From assembly GCA_040883315.1 (NCBI GenBank), contig JBFLKU010000011.1, forward strand, positions 186,001 through 250,000: DNA of 64,000 nucleotides, in the 5' to 3' direction. The number at the start of each line of letters is the position of its first letter. The first letter of the stretch is position 1. The notes under the pieces are model-generated. The model had not been told where the DNA came from and ran no database searches. It was given only the letters and a program-made list of their open reading frames with translations. The stretch is from JAFGUF01 sp040883315 (GTDB lineage Bacteria; Bacillota; Clostridia; Christensenellales; UMGS416). The translations under genes were made by a program, and so were the position numbers. This document shows, piece after piece, positions 51,141 through 60,466 of the stretch.

Positions 51141-52016
51141 CTATAATTTCTGAATATCTATATATTTACTCTCTGTGGTGATATATAGGCAGTTTGTATA
51201 TTCTGATTTCAGCTTTTCTTCAGCATCCTTTGCAGATTCTTTTGTGCTGAATATTCCATAAACGGCAGAGCCGCTGCCTGTCATCATCGAGCTTACTGCG
51301 CCAAATCTGCGGAGATAATCCAAAGACTGTGATATTCTTTCATTCATCATTATAGCTGTGGACTGCAGACAATTGTGCATATTTTTTGATATTTCATCTA
51401 TGTCATTTTCTTGAATAGCTTTTATCAAAAGCTCATTATCCACTCTTTTTCTGCATGGGTTTTTATCGTATAGACTAAATACATCCTTTGTGGGCAGTCC
51501 TTGCTCTCCCTGCAAAATCAGTATATATAGTTTGCTCTCATACGGAAAATACTCAACTCTCTCTCCTATTCCTTGCACACGTGTCAATCCATCACTTAAA
51601 AAAAGCGGCACATCAGCACCTAGAGAAATTGCTATTTCTGATAATTGTGTTTTTGATAAATTTAGATTGTATAATTCATTTATTCCAATAAGAACCCCCG
51701 CTGCATTGCTGCTGCCTCCTCCTAGCCCTGCTTGTGTCCATATCCTCTTGTTTAAGTGAATCTTTACGCCTTTGTCTACGCCTGCATATTCCAATATTTT
51801 TTGTGCTGCTTTATAAACTAAATTATTTTCATTTTCTATTTCTTTGTTTGTACAGCTGAATTTTATACCTGCTTTATTTTCTTCTATTGTTATTTCATCT
51901 GTCATTGAAACAGGGCATATTACCATATCTAAATCATGATAGCCGTTTTCCAGCAGCCCTAAAACATTAAGCGATAGATTTAGCTTTGCTCTAGTTTTTA
52001 TAAATAGAGTCGTCAT
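51141..52016 (-). CDS. ispE: 4-diphosphocytidyl-2-C-methyl-D-erythritol kinase
   Basis: Isoprenoid (MEP pathway) enzyme, 291 residues, GHMP kinase fold. RAKLNLSLNVLG (substrate site with Lys), the ATP loop GLGGGSSNAAGVL (about 94-106), and GSGSAVYGIF near the end. It starts directly after the recF stop (TAAATG), so is coupled to recF. In many clostridia ispE is near purR/veg; insertion between recF and recA is unusual. Confidence 0.95.
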   Translation of the reverse strand: MTTLFIKTRAKLNLSLNVLGLLENGYHDLDMVICPVSMTDEITIEENKAGIKFSCTNKEIENENNLVYKAAQKILEYAGVDKGVKIHLNKRIWTQAGLGGGSSNAAGVLIGINELYNLNLSKTQLSEIAISLGADVPLFLSDGLTRVQGIGERVEYFPYESKLYILILQGEQGLPTKDVFSLYDKNPCRKRVDNELLIKAIQENDIDEISKNMHNCLQSTAIMMNERISQSLDYLRRFGAVSSMMTGSGSAVYGIFSTKESAKDAEEKLKSEYTNCLYITTESKYIDIQKL

Positions 52017-53126
52017 TTAGTTTTCCTCTTCTGTCATTTTTCCGTCTGCAATTCTGATTATTTTCACATTATCTTTGTTTTTTAATGAGGTGCTTTCAAT
52101 ATCAACACATGTAATAAAGGTTTGTATGTTTTCAATATATTTCAGAAGCCACTTTCTTCTGTTTTTATCTAGCTCTGAAAATACATCATCCAGCAGCAAT
52201 ATAGGCATTTCACCGGAGTATTCATTCATTATCTGTATTTCTGATAATTTTAGCGATAGTGCTGTTGTTCGCTTTTGCCCTTGAGATCCTTGTGTTCTCA
52301 CTTCTATTTCATCGAGCATCAGCTTTATATCGTCTCTATGTATTCCTATTTGTGTTGCTTGACGTTTTATATCAATTTCTTGGTTTTTTTCAAGCATGGC
52401 TAAAAAGTTTTCATAAGCCTGCTCTATTGTTTCTCCCTTAAGGTTGCTCATAAAAACTATTGTCAGGTTTTCCCTGCCGCCGCTTATATGATTATGTATT
52501 TGATTGCTTTTTATGCTAATTTGCTTTATAAAATCTTTTCTTAAAATGTATATTTCACTGCCGTACTTTGCCAGCTGCTCATTCCATATAGATAGTGTAT
52601 CAATATTTTTTTTATTGAAGCTGATATTTTTCAGCAATGTGTTTCTTTGCACTAGTACTTTCTGATAATTCTGCAGTGCATAGAAATATTTTGGATTTAT
52701 TTGAGATAAAGCAATATCTATAAATTTTCTTCTATGCTGTGGCCCTGAAATTACCAAAGACAAATCTTCCGGCGAAAACATTACACATGTCATCTGCCCC
52801 ATCAGCTCACCAAGCCGCTTTGCAGGATAGCCATTAATAGAAATTGCTTTTTTATTCTGGCTTTTCAGAGCAATCTCTATTCTGTTCAATCCTTCTCTTC
52901 TTTGGCACTTCACATCAATATATGCCGATTCTTTTCCTATCTTAATTACTTCATTGTCACGGTTTGTTCTGTGGCTTCTGCCGGTGCAGCAAATATGAAT
53001 ACTCTCAAGTATGTTTGTTTTTCCCTGAGCATTCTCTCCCGTAAATACAGTAATGTTTTCAGATGGTATTAAAGTATCATCTTTTAGATTTCTGATATTT
53101 GTATATGATATGCTTTTTAATATCAC
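52017..53126 (-). CDS. recF: DNA replication and repair protein RecF
   Basis: 369-residue SMC-like ATPase that loads RecA on gapped DNA with RecO and RecR. Walker A GENAQGKTNILESI (about 30-43), the signature region HRDDIKLMLDEIEVRTQGSQGQKRTTALSLKL, and Walker B ILLLDDVFSELD. Starts with GTG, AAGGAAT ribosome site. Follows dnaN by 60 bases, as in most Firmicutes, but without the small S4-domain gene usually between the two. Confidence 0.97.
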   Translation of the reverse strand: MILKSISYTNIRNLKDDTLIPSENITVFTGENAQGKTNILESIHICCTGRSHRTNRDNEVIKIGKESAYIDVKCQRREGLNRIEIALKSQNKKAISINGYPAKRLGELMGQMTCVMFSPEDLSLVISGPQHRRKFIDIALSQINPKYFYALQNYQKVLVQRNTLLKNISFNKKNIDTLSIWNEQLAKYGSEIYILRKDFIKQISIKSNQIHNHISGGRENLTIVFMSNLKGETIEQAYENFLAMLEKNQEIDIKRQATQIGIHRDDIKLMLDEIEVRTQGSQGQKRTTALSLKLSEIQIMNEYSGEMPILLLDDVFSELDKNRRKWLLKYIENIQTFITCVDIESTSLKNKDNVKIIRIADGKMTEEEN

Positions 53127-53186
53127 ATTAATTCCTTAATTTAGTTTATGTCTATCACACTTTTTATCAAATTAAAACTAGACTTT

Positions 53187-54287
53187 TTAATACATTCTGA
53201 TAGGAAGAACCAAATATATAAAGTCGTCTTTATCAACCGGTGTAATGACACATGGATTTGTGCTTTGTGTAAATGAAAAATACAACATTTCAAAATCTGG
53301 ATCCAAGTGCTTTAATACATCGATAATATATCTTATATTAAACGTTATATCCAGATTTTTTCCGTTTATGCTAATATCCAGCTCTTCATGAATATTTCCA
53401 AGAGATGTCTCTGTGCTCATGCTTAGCTTATTTTCATATATGGACATCTTCACAGTATTGCTGCCCTCTTCATTTGCAATTGTTGATATTCTGTCTAATG
53501 ATTTTGAAAGCTCATCAACATCTACTTTTATTTGTGTATCCCATTCCTTTGGAATAATATTTTCATAGCGAATAAATTCGCCCTCTATTAGCCTTGATAT
53601 TATTTTTGTGTCATTTGTTACAAACTGTATATGTGAATCATTGATATACAATCTTATTGTTTTATTGCTTACCAAAAGTTTTTGTACTTCAATCAATGTT
53701 TTTGCAGGGATTATTATGCTTATATCTCCATAGTTATCTCCCAGCACTTCCTTTGCCAATGCCAGCCTATATCCATCTAAACATACTATTTTTGCTTCAT
53801 TTTCTTTTATATCCAAAAGAGCACCTGTCAATACAGGTCTGGATTCTTCAATGGCAGCAGAAAAAACAGTGGCGGTGATCATAGAACGAAGCTTCTCTTC
53901 CTTCACCAATATTTCATTGTCTTCCTCTACAGTTGGTATAGTTGGAAAATCAGCATAATCTAAAGTTTGCAGATTAGTAGATGAATAGCCATAATCAATA
54001 TGAACATTATAATCTTCAAAAGTAAATTTTATTTCACCTTCAGGAAGCTTTCTGACAAATTCGCTGAATATTCTGCCTTGCACTAATGATTTACCCTCTT
54101 GTGCTATCTTAGCGGGTATTTTTGTTTCAATACCAATAGTCATATCGGTACATGTAAGTTTTAATCCGTTATCATATGTTTCTATCAAAATACCTTCCAA
54201 GGATTTATGTGTTGTCCTTGAAGATATAGCTTTGCTTACTATAGCTAAACCGTTATATAATATTTCTTTTTCACAGGTAAACTTCAT
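53187..54287 (-). CDS. dnaN: DNA polymerase III beta subunit (sliding clamp)
   Basis: 366 residues in three similar domains that form the ring-shaped processivity clamp. MKFTCEKEILYNGLAIVSKAISSRTTHKSLEGILIE at the start, PVLTGALLDIKENEAKIVCLDGYRLA in the middle, ending YLVLPIRMY, the usual clamp C-terminus. Ribosome site AAAGGAG. Canonical dnaA-dnaN-recF order. Confidence 0.98.
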   Translation of the reverse strand: MKFTCEKEILYNGLAIVSKAISSRTTHKSLEGILIETYDNGLKLTCTDMTIGIETKIPAKIAQEGKSLVQGRIFSEFVRKLPEGEIKFTFEDYNVHIDYGYSSTNLQTLDYADFPTIPTVEEDNEILVKEEKLRSMITATVFSAAIEESRPVLTGALLDIKENEAKIVCLDGYRLALAKEVLGDNYGDISIIIPAKTLIEVQKLLVSNKTIRLYINDSHIQFVTNDTKIISRLIEGEFIRYENIIPKEWDTQIKVDVDELSKSLDRISTIANEEGSNTVKMSIYENKLSMSTETSLGNIHEELDISINGKNLDITFNIRYIIDVLKHLDPDFEMLYFSFTQSTNPCVITPVDKDDFIYLVLPIRMY

Positions 54288-54489
54288 CTTTATTCTTCTC
54301 CTTTTTCTTTTTACAACTACCTTTATTTTTATTTATTTATATAATAGTAGTAATAATAAGACATGTGTATATTGTTAGTAAGGGTGGTTAACCCAGTTAT
54401 ACAGCATGTTTTGCATGTACATATCTCTCTTTATAAGATAAGAAGTTATTATTAATTATAAACAAATATCAAAAAATATGTTTATAATT
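54288..54489. other. dnaA-dnaN intergenic region with trinucleotide run
   Basis: 202 AT-rich bases. ATAATAGTAGTAATAATAAG (54341-54360) is a run of trinucleotides (TTA/CTA type on the minus strand) like the DnaA-trio element of Firmicutes origins. GGTTAACC (54388-54395) is a small palindrome. No DnaA box with fewer than three mismatches is seen, so a role as second origin half is uncertain. Confidence 0.4.
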
Positions 54490-55827
54490 TTAATTTCCTC
54501 GTATCTTTTTGGTCAGATCTGCCAGCATCAGCCTCAGTTCATTGTCCTCTGCTGATTGCTCTGAAACCATCCTGAAAGCATATAGTACTGTGGTATGGTC
54601 TCTACCGCCAAGTATGTTTCCAATATCGTGCAAAGACAGGTCTGTCAGCTCTCTCATCAAATACATGCACAGCTGTCTTGGATATGCTATGTCCTTGCTT
54701 CGTCTTCTGGAGCACAGCTGCTCAGTTGTCAGTGAGAATCTATTGCATACTGCTTCGATAATAGCTTCTGGTGTGACCTGCTGAATAGAGTTTTCTTTTA
54801 AATAGTCTTTTAGTGATTCAGCGGCAAGAGACAAAGTAATCTCTTTTTTTGAAAATTCTGCAAAGGTAATAACTTTTGTGAGTGCGCCTTCTAGTTTTCT
54901 TATATTGCTTACAGATTTTGTAGCTATGTATTCATGTATTTTATGGTCAATATTCGGATAGCCCTTTGTTGCAGCTTTTTCCCTTAGTATAGCAATTCTG
55001 GTTTCCAGATCAGGTGGCTGAATATCGGCTATCAATCCCCATTCGAATCTAGAGCGAAGTCTTTCTTCGAGCTGCTCAATTTCTTGAGGAGGCTTATCTG
55101 AGGATATTATTATTTGCTTTTGTGATTCATACAAATCATTGAATGTGTGGAAAAACTCTTCTTGAGTTCTTTCCTTTTTTGATATGAATTGAATATCGTC
55201 AATTAACAATACATCGACGTTTCTATATTTTTTTCTAAATTCATCCATCTTGTTTCTTTGGATGGATTTGATAAGTTCGTTGGTAAAGTTTTCAGATGAT
55301 ATATACATTACCTTTGTATTTTGTGAATGGTTTCTGACAAAGTGCCCTATTGCATGCATTAGGTGAGTTTTGCCAAGACCAACTCCGCCATATAAAAACA
55401 ATGGGTTGTATGCAACGCCGGGAGATTCTGCAGCACCTAAACATGCAGCATGTGCAAATCTATTTGAATTACCTATAACAAAGGTATCAAATGTATAGTT
55501 TGGGTTTAGCATCAGAGGATTGGTTGGCTGCGGATTGGGTGTTTTGTCGTCTCCGTCTATTTCTGAATATTCTAAAATTATCTCCACATGACATGCTTTA
55601 TTTGTTGTTTTTGAAAAAGCATTTTCAATAAGCGGAATATAATTGTTCATCAAAAAGTTTTTCTGAAAGCTGTTTTGTGCTTTTAGATATAAAAGTCCAT
55701 TTTCAAATTTGACGAAAGTGAGAGGCTTTATCCAGGTTTGATAACTAACTGAAGATGGTATTTCATCTTGAATTAGACCCTTAGCTTCAATCCAATCTGC
55801 ATTTTGTTTCTCATTAATCTCTAACAT
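54490..55827 (-). CDS. dnaA: Chromosomal replication initiator DnaA
   Basis: 445 residues in the four usual domains. Domain III Walker A GGVGLGKTHL (about 147-156), Walker B VDVLLIDDIQFI, and the domain IV DNA-binding helix-turn-helix with the DnaA signature IGNILGGRDHTTVLYA. It binds DnaA boxes in oriC and melts the AT-rich DNA. Ribosome site AAGGGAT. Transcribed away from oriC, on the leading strand. Confidence 0.99.
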   Translation of the reverse strand: MLEINEKQNADWIEAKGLIQDEIPSSVSYQTWIKPLTFVKFENGLLYLKAQNSFQKNFLMNNYIPLIENAFSKTTNKACHVEIILEYSEIDGDDKTPNPQPTNPLMLNPNYTFDTFVIGNSNRFAHAACLGAAESPGVAYNPLFLYGGVGLGKTHLMHAIGHFVRNHSQNTKVMYISSENFTNELIKSIQRNKMDEFRKKYRNVDVLLIDDIQFISKKERTQEEFFHTFNDLYESQKQIIISSDKPPQEIEQLEERLRSRFEWGLIADIQPPDLETRIAILREKAATKGYPNIDHKIHEYIATKSVSNIRKLEGALTKVITFAEFSKKEITLSLAAESLKDYLKENSIQQVTPEAIIEAVCNRFSLTTEQLCSRRRSKDIAYPRQLCMYLMRELTDLSLHDIGNILGGRDHTTVLYAFRMVSEQSAEDNELRLMLADLTKKIRGN

Positions 55828-56305
55828 CTCTAATCCCTTAAAATAAATAATAATGCATATAAAAACGACGTGGAATATAAAAAAAGCTATAAAAACTTAT
55901 TAACTATATAAATACTACCATTTTAAAGTAGTTATCCACACAAGTCACATAGTTATTAATATATAGATTTTAATAAATTGTGAACAAATAATATAATAAC
56001 AAATATATTTGCAAAAGTAAATAGAGTTTTTTGTATAGTTATCCACACCCACTAAGATAAATCACAAAAATTTGTGGAATTGTGGATAACTATTTTTATG
56101 TATACTAAATGTTGTATTAGAGCAGTGACTCGCACGTATATATTGATTTGTGAACTTTCAAAATTCACAAATAAATTTCAAAAAAAATATATTAAATTTT
56201 AGTTACAATAAATACAAGTTATGTAATATAATTTATATATTTTCCAAATGAGAAATATAATATTTTTTTATATGTTTATTATACTTATAGTTCACCGGAT
56301 AAAAT
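55828..56305. other. oriC: Chromosomal origin of replication, oriC
   Basis: The 540-base gap between dnaA and deoC. Perfect DnaA boxes TTATCCACA at 55932-55940 and 56039-56047 and inverted TGTGGATAA at 56081-56089; two-mismatch boxes near 55979-55987 and 56057-56065. To the right, 56165-56290 is almost pure A/T and is the best candidate for the unwinding element. The dnaA promoter must also lie here but cannot be fixed. Origin function is inferred from dnaA linkage and boxes. Confidence 0.9.
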
Positions 56306-56345
56306 AAAGAGTATATCCTGGTAATCAGTTATATACTCTTTTTAT
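56306..56345 (-). terminator. Rho-independent terminator of deoC
   Basis: AAAGAGTATAT / ATATACTCTTT stem with a 14-base loop directly after the deoC stop; it would shield oriC from deoC-parAB transcription. Confidence 0.8.
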
Positions 56346-56365
56346 AAAATTATATTTTTTATGTT

Positions 56366-57118
56366 TTAATATCCATCACCAAGTTCATTTATGTTGCTGG
56401 TATCTGTTTCATAATATAGATTATCTGGGTTTTCGTTTTCTATTTTTCTGGCTTTTTCTACTATCTCTTTAATTGATGATGTACCAAGTCTGCTGACACC
56501 AACACTGATTGCACTTAGTGCATGTTCCAGAGTTCTGATCCCGCCGGATGCTTTAACTCCCATGGTATCTGGTGTGTTTGCTCTCATTATTTTTAATGCA
56601 TGTATTGTTGCGCCGTTGCTGCCAAATCCTGTAGATGTTTTTGTAAAGTCTACATTTGCCTTGGTGCATATTTCGCATGCTTTTTTGATTTCGTCATCTG
56701 TCAGAAAACATGTTTCCAAAATTACCTTTGATATTTTTGCCTTGCTATGTATCAATTCATTTACTGCTTGAATATCTTTATATACTGCATCATAGTCACC
56801 TGACTTAAGCTGAGATATATTTAAAACCATGTCCAGCTCGTCGCATCCTATTTCAAGCATCTCTTTGGTTTCTGCTATTTTTGCTGATGTCAATGTAGTG
56901 CCGTGAGGAAAGCCTACTACAGATGCAAGGCGAACATTTTTGTCTTTTAGATATTCTTTTGCATATGGTGTGTCGCTCGGTCTTACAAAGATTGTGCCTG
57001 CACCGTATTTTACAGCAAGATCCATAAGATCGGTTAATTCATCTTTTGTAAGCTGTGGCTTCAATATTGCGTAGTCTACCATTTGTGCTATTTCTTGTGA
57101 TGTAATTTTAACTTTCAT
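56366..57118 (-). CDS. deoC: Deoxyribose-phosphate aldolase
   Basis: 250-residue class I aldolase that splits 2-deoxyribose-5-phosphate into glyceraldehyde-3-phosphate and acetaldehyde. Schiff-base lysine in ANVDFTKTSTGFG (about K157) and proton-relay lysine in GVKASGGIRT (about K190). Works after deoB, which is 30 kb away. Ribosome site AAAGGGAAAGG. It lies between parB and oriC, 36 bases after parB on the same strand, an unusual insertion in the origin locus. Confidence 0.95.
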   Translation of the reverse strand: MKVKITSQEIAQMVDYAILKPQLTKDELTDLMDLAVKYGAGTIFVRPSDTPYAKEYLKDKNVRLASVVGFPHGTTLTSAKIAETKEMLEIGCDELDMVLNISQLKSGDYDAVYKDIQAVNELIHSKAKISKVILETCFLTDDEIKKACEICTKANVDFTKTSTGFGSNGATIHALKIMRANTPDTMGVKASGGIRTLEHALSAISVGVSRLGTSSIKEIVEKARKIENENPDNLYYETDTSNINELGDGY

Positions 57119-57153
57119 AATAATATGCCTTTCCCTTTGCGTGTGCAGCTGGT

Positions 57154-58053
57154 CTATTTTTTTATCTTTTTTGCCAGCTCATAAAAACCTTCCAGTTCTT
57201 CTCTGTTTGTGTAGTTTAGTGTTATCTTTCCTTTTTCCAGTGATCCTGCAATATCTACTTTCATTCCAAAAGTTGTTTGAAGAGTCTCTTGAAATTCTTT
57301 AAACTCTGGATATTCTACCTTTGGTTTTTCAACAGGTAGTTTATCTTTGTTTTTTTCTGCCTTCTCGCTAAATTCTTTAACCAGCTTTTCCAGCTGACGA
57401 ACGTTTAGATTTTCGACAATGGTTTGTTCAAAAAGTCTTTTTTGTAAAGCAGAGTTTGATATACCTGCCAGGCACCTGCCGTGTCCTGCGGATATATTGC
57501 CCGAAGATATTTCCTTGATTATAAACTCAGGAAGATTTAAAAGGCGCAGAGTGTTTGCTATAGCCGGCCTGCTTTTACTTAATTTTTTTGATACTTCCTC
57601 TTGAGTATACCCATATTCATTCATCAGGTTTTTTATTCCCTGTGCTTCTTCAATAGGATTTAAGTCATCTCTCTGCAGATTTTCTATCAAGGCAATTTGT
57701 GCAATTTCAGAATCATCCAGATTTTTAACGATAGCAGGAATTTCTTTTAGGCCTGCTAGCTTGGATGCTCTCCATCTTCTTTCACCTGCCACCAATAAAT
57801 ATCGGCCATTGTTTTCTGTGACAAGTACCGGCTGAAGAACGCCGTGCTCTGTGATGGAGTCTGCCAGCTCTTGGAGCTTTTCTTCATCGAAGATTTGTCT
57901 TGGCTGGTTCATGTTTCTGTCGATCAATTGCATAGGGATTTTCGAAACACCGCTTTTTGCCGGTTCATTTATAGAAATCGGTGTATCATATGTTTCTGCA
58001 TTTCCAAACAATGCGTCCAATCCTTTGCCTAGTCCTCTGCTTTTGTTATCCAT
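57154..58053 (-). CDS. parB: Chromosome-partitioning protein ParB (Spo0J)
   Basis: 299 residues. CTPase motif region VTENNGRYLLVAGERRWRASKLAG (about 86-108) and the DNA-binding helix-turn-helix (NEYGYTQEEVSKKLSKSRPAIANTLRLLNLPE, about 135-165), then a C-terminal dimer domain. Binds parS and spreads as a CTP-dependent clamp. The first codon is the ATG at 58053, 5 bases after AGGGGG; a GTG at 58056 is too close. Coupled to parA, whose stop codon overlaps. Confidence 0.97.
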   Translation of the reverse strand: MDNKSRGLGKGLDALFGNAETYDTPISINEPAKSGVSKIPMQLIDRNMNQPRQIFDEEKLQELADSITEHGVLQPVLVTENNGRYLLVAGERRWRASKLAGLKEIPAIVKNLDDSEIAQIALIENLQRDDLNPIEEAQGIKNLMNEYGYTQEEVSKKLSKSRPAIANTLRLLNLPEFIIKEISSGNISAGHGRCLAGISNSALQKRLFEQTIVENLNVRQLEKLVKEFSEKAEKNKDKLPVEKPKVEYPEFKEFQETLQTTFGMKVDIAGSLEKGKITLNYTNREELEGFYELAKKIKK

Positions 58054-58055
58054 CA

Positions 58056-58826
58056 CTACCCCCTATTATTTTGAGACAAAAATTCATTTGCCAATGAATG
58101 ATATGCTTTTGCTCCAGTACATGCAGGGTCATAAAGAGTGATAGGCAGACCATAGCTTGGTGCTTCGCTTAGTCGTACGTTTCTTGGAATAACCGTTTTA
58201 TATACTTTTTCTTTGAAATGTTTTTTTACTTCTGCCATTACTTGGTCAGATAAATTTGTTCTACTGTCATACATAGTCAGCAGCACGCCCTCAAAATTTA
58301 GTGAAGGGTTAAGATGCTGGCGTACTAAACGAACGGAGTTTATTAGCTGTGCCAGTCCTTCCATTGCGTAGTATTCGCATTGGATAGGAACCATTAGATT
58401 ATCAGATGCTGTAAGTGCATTGATTGTGAGAAGACCTAATGATGGAGGACAGTCAATAAAGATATATTCAAAATCGTCTCTTATATCCTCTAGCGCTTCT
58501 TTTAGTTTTGTTTCTCTTGATATTACAGTTACCAGCTCCACTTCTGCACCGGAAAGCTCTGGTGCAGATGGTACTATTGTTAAGTTGTCCAGCATTGTTT
58601 TCATGTAGCAATCTTTTATAGACGAACCGTTTATAATAACATCATAGATAGAATTCTTGATTTTTGCTTTATTTATGCCTATTCCGCTTGTTGAATTTGA
58701 CTGTGGATCTATATCTATTAACAGCACTTTATGTCCTAAAGTTGCGATGCAGGCACATAGATTTACGGAAGTAGTGGTCTTACCTACTCCCCCTTTTTGG
58801 TTTACTACCGCAATTACTTTTGCCAA
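58056..58826 (-). CDS. parA: Chromosome-partitioning ATPase ParA (Soj)
   Basis: 256-residue deviant Walker ATPase. NQKGGVGKTTTSVNL (residues 9-23) holds the signature lysine, with DIDPQSNSTSG and IDCPPSLGLLTINA following. Works with ParB to move origins and to tune DnaA. It starts with TTG, about 10 bases after AAAGGATG. A perfect parS lies 95 bases upstream at 58922. Confidence 0.97.
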   Translation of the reverse strand: MAKVIAVVNQKGGVGKTTTSVNLCACIATLGHKVLLIDIDPQSNSTSGIGINKAKIKNSIYDVIINGSSIKDCYMKTMLDNLTIVPSAPELSGAEVELVTVISRETKLKEALEDIRDDFEYIFIDCPPSLGLLTINALTASDNLMVPIQCEYYAMEGLAQLINSVRLVRQHLNPSLNFEGVLLTMYDSRTNLSDQVMAEVKKHFKEKVYKTVIPRNVRLSEAPSYGLPITLYDPACTGAKAYHSLANEFLSQNNRG

Positions 58827-58921
58827 GTTAGTGTCATCCTTTCATTTAGAATAAATTAGCAAGTACATTATACAAAATATTCTTATAAAATAAAAGAAAA
58901 TGTTTTTGTATTTTTGATAAT

Positions 58922-58937
58922 TGTTTCACGTGAAACA
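58922..58937. promoter_or_regulatory. parS: parS site 1
   Basis: TGTTTCACGTGAAACA, perfect 16-bp palindrome matching the ParB site consensus, between parA and mtaB. Confidence 0.95.
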
Positions 58938-59013
58938 ATGCAGTGCCCATATTTACTGTGTTTTAAAAGTTCATAATAAAAATAAAAGCAATGTGCAGAA
59001 TATTTAAATAAAA

Positions 59014-60321
59014 TTAAATTAACTCACCGTACAAGGTGTTTTCTAGAGAGCGTATTATTTTTACCTTTAAAATCTGCCCCTTTATATCTTTGTCGGATTT
59101 CACTGCTACTTTTATGTATTCTTTCGAATAACCAGTGTAGTATCCTTCGTCCAAGGTTTCAAACAAAACATCAACACTTTTATTTATAAATTGCTTCACG
59201 TAGTCAATTTCTAGTTCTTCACCTAATTTAATAAGTTTATGGACCCTTTGGTTTTTTACTATTTTTGATACCTTGTTATCCATATCATATGCTTTGGTAT
59301 TTGGCCTTGGAGAGAAAGGAAACACGTGTATTCTGGCAAACCCTACCCTTTTTACAAACTCCAATGTTTCGCTAAAGTGTTCATCTGTCTCTCCGGGAAA
59401 GCCTACAATAATATCGGTGGTTATAGCGGCATCTTCTATATGGCTTCTGATAAACTCTACTTCTTTTATATATTCATCTGTACTATACCATCTGTTCATG
59501 GATTTTAGCGTAGTGTCGCATCCGCTTTGCAAAGATATATGAAAATGCGGACAAAGACTATTCGTATTTTCCAGCAGCTTTGGAGCGGACAAAAAAGTGC
59601 CCGGATCTATAGATCCAAGGCGAATCCTTGGTATGCTTTCGCTTTCTATAGTTTTCACTACATCATATAAATTTGGTTTGCTGTCCTGATCTTTTCCGTA
59701 GCTGGACAGATTAATTCCTGTCAAAACAATTTCTTTACAATTGTTTTGATATAGTGCATGTGCTTCTGCTTTAATGTCTTCTAGTGCTCTGGAGCGTATA
59801 TATCCGCGCACAGATGGGATGATGCAGTAGGCGCATCTATTATTGCAGCCCTCCTGTATCTTCATGTGGGCTCTTGTGTGTCCTTCTAGCTTAGTCACAA
59901 AAAGCTTTTCGTATGGCTCGTCTTTTGTTAATTTGTTGTGCAGAATGTTTTCATCTGTCAGGCAGTTGTTTTCCAGATAATCATCTACCATATCAACTAC
60001 GTGATTTCTGTCTGCTGTTCCTATTGCAATATCACAATATTCATATATTTGCTCCTGCATTCTTTGGGTGTAGCAGCCTGTAGCTATCACGATGCTGTCG
60101 GTGTTTCTTTTTGCTTGGCGAAGCAGTTGACGAGATTTTTTATCCGCCACTGATGTCACAGTGCATGTATTCACCAGGTATACATCTGCCTTTTCTGAAA
60201 AATCTACTATTTTATAGCCACGCTTTTCAAAAAGCTCCAGCATGGCTTGTGTATCATATTGGTTTACTTTGCAGCCTATTGTGTGTGATGCAACTGTTTT
60301 TTGTGTTGTATTGCTTTTCAT
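59014..60321 (-). CDS. mtaB: tRNA t6A37 methylthiotransferase MtaB
   Basis: 435-residue radical SAM methylthiotransferase, which converts t6A37 to ms2t6A37 in tRNAs reading ANN codons. N-terminal UPF0004 domain with the first cluster cysteines (HTIGCKVNQYDT, VNTCTVT, ATGCYTQR), radical SAM motif EGCNNRCAYCIIPSVRG (CxxxCxxC), and a C-terminal TRAM-like domain (about 370-435). HTIGCKVNQ distinguishes it from MiaB. Ribosome site AAAGG. In many clostridia it follows prmA, as here. Confidence 0.95.
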   Translation of the reverse strand: MKSNTTQKTVASHTIGCKVNQYDTQAMLELFEKRGYKIVDFSEKADVYLVNTCTVTSVADKKSRQLLRQAKRNTDSIVIATGCYTQRMQEQIYEYCDIAIGTADRNHVVDMVDDYLENNCLTDENILHNKLTKDEPYEKLFVTKLEGHTRAHMKIQEGCNNRCAYCIIPSVRGYIRSRALEDIKAEAHALYQNNCKEIVLTGINLSSYGKDQDSKPNLYDVVKTIESESIPRIRLGSIDPGTFLSAPKLLENTNSLCPHFHISLQSGCDTTLKSMNRWYSTDEYIKEVEFIRSHIEDAAITTDIIVGFPGETDEHFSETLEFVKRVGFARIHVFPFSPRPNTKAYDMDNKVSKIVKNQRVHKLIKLGEELEIDYVKQFINKSVDVLFETLDEGYYTGYSKEYIKVAVKSDKDIKGQILKVKIIRSLENTLYGELI

Positions 60322-60450
60322 TTGAGCCTTTCTTTATAATATCTTACCCTGTTTTAAAAGTATTTGAATTATATATTCTGTTGTATCGTATATTAACGAA
60401 ACCTAAAATGTTTCTTTTTAGAAAGCAAAAGCCTTTGTCGCGATTAAAAA

Positions 60451-60466
60451 TGTTTCACGTGAAACA
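60451..60466. promoter_or_regulatory. parS: parS site 2
   Basis: Perfect TGTTTCACGTGAAACA directly after the prmA stop (60467), in the prmA-mtaB gap. Confidence 0.95.

Noticed and set aside
53127..53186. Small S4-domain gene expected between dnaN and recF
   Set aside because: The gap is only 60 bases and has no frame; the gene is absent here.
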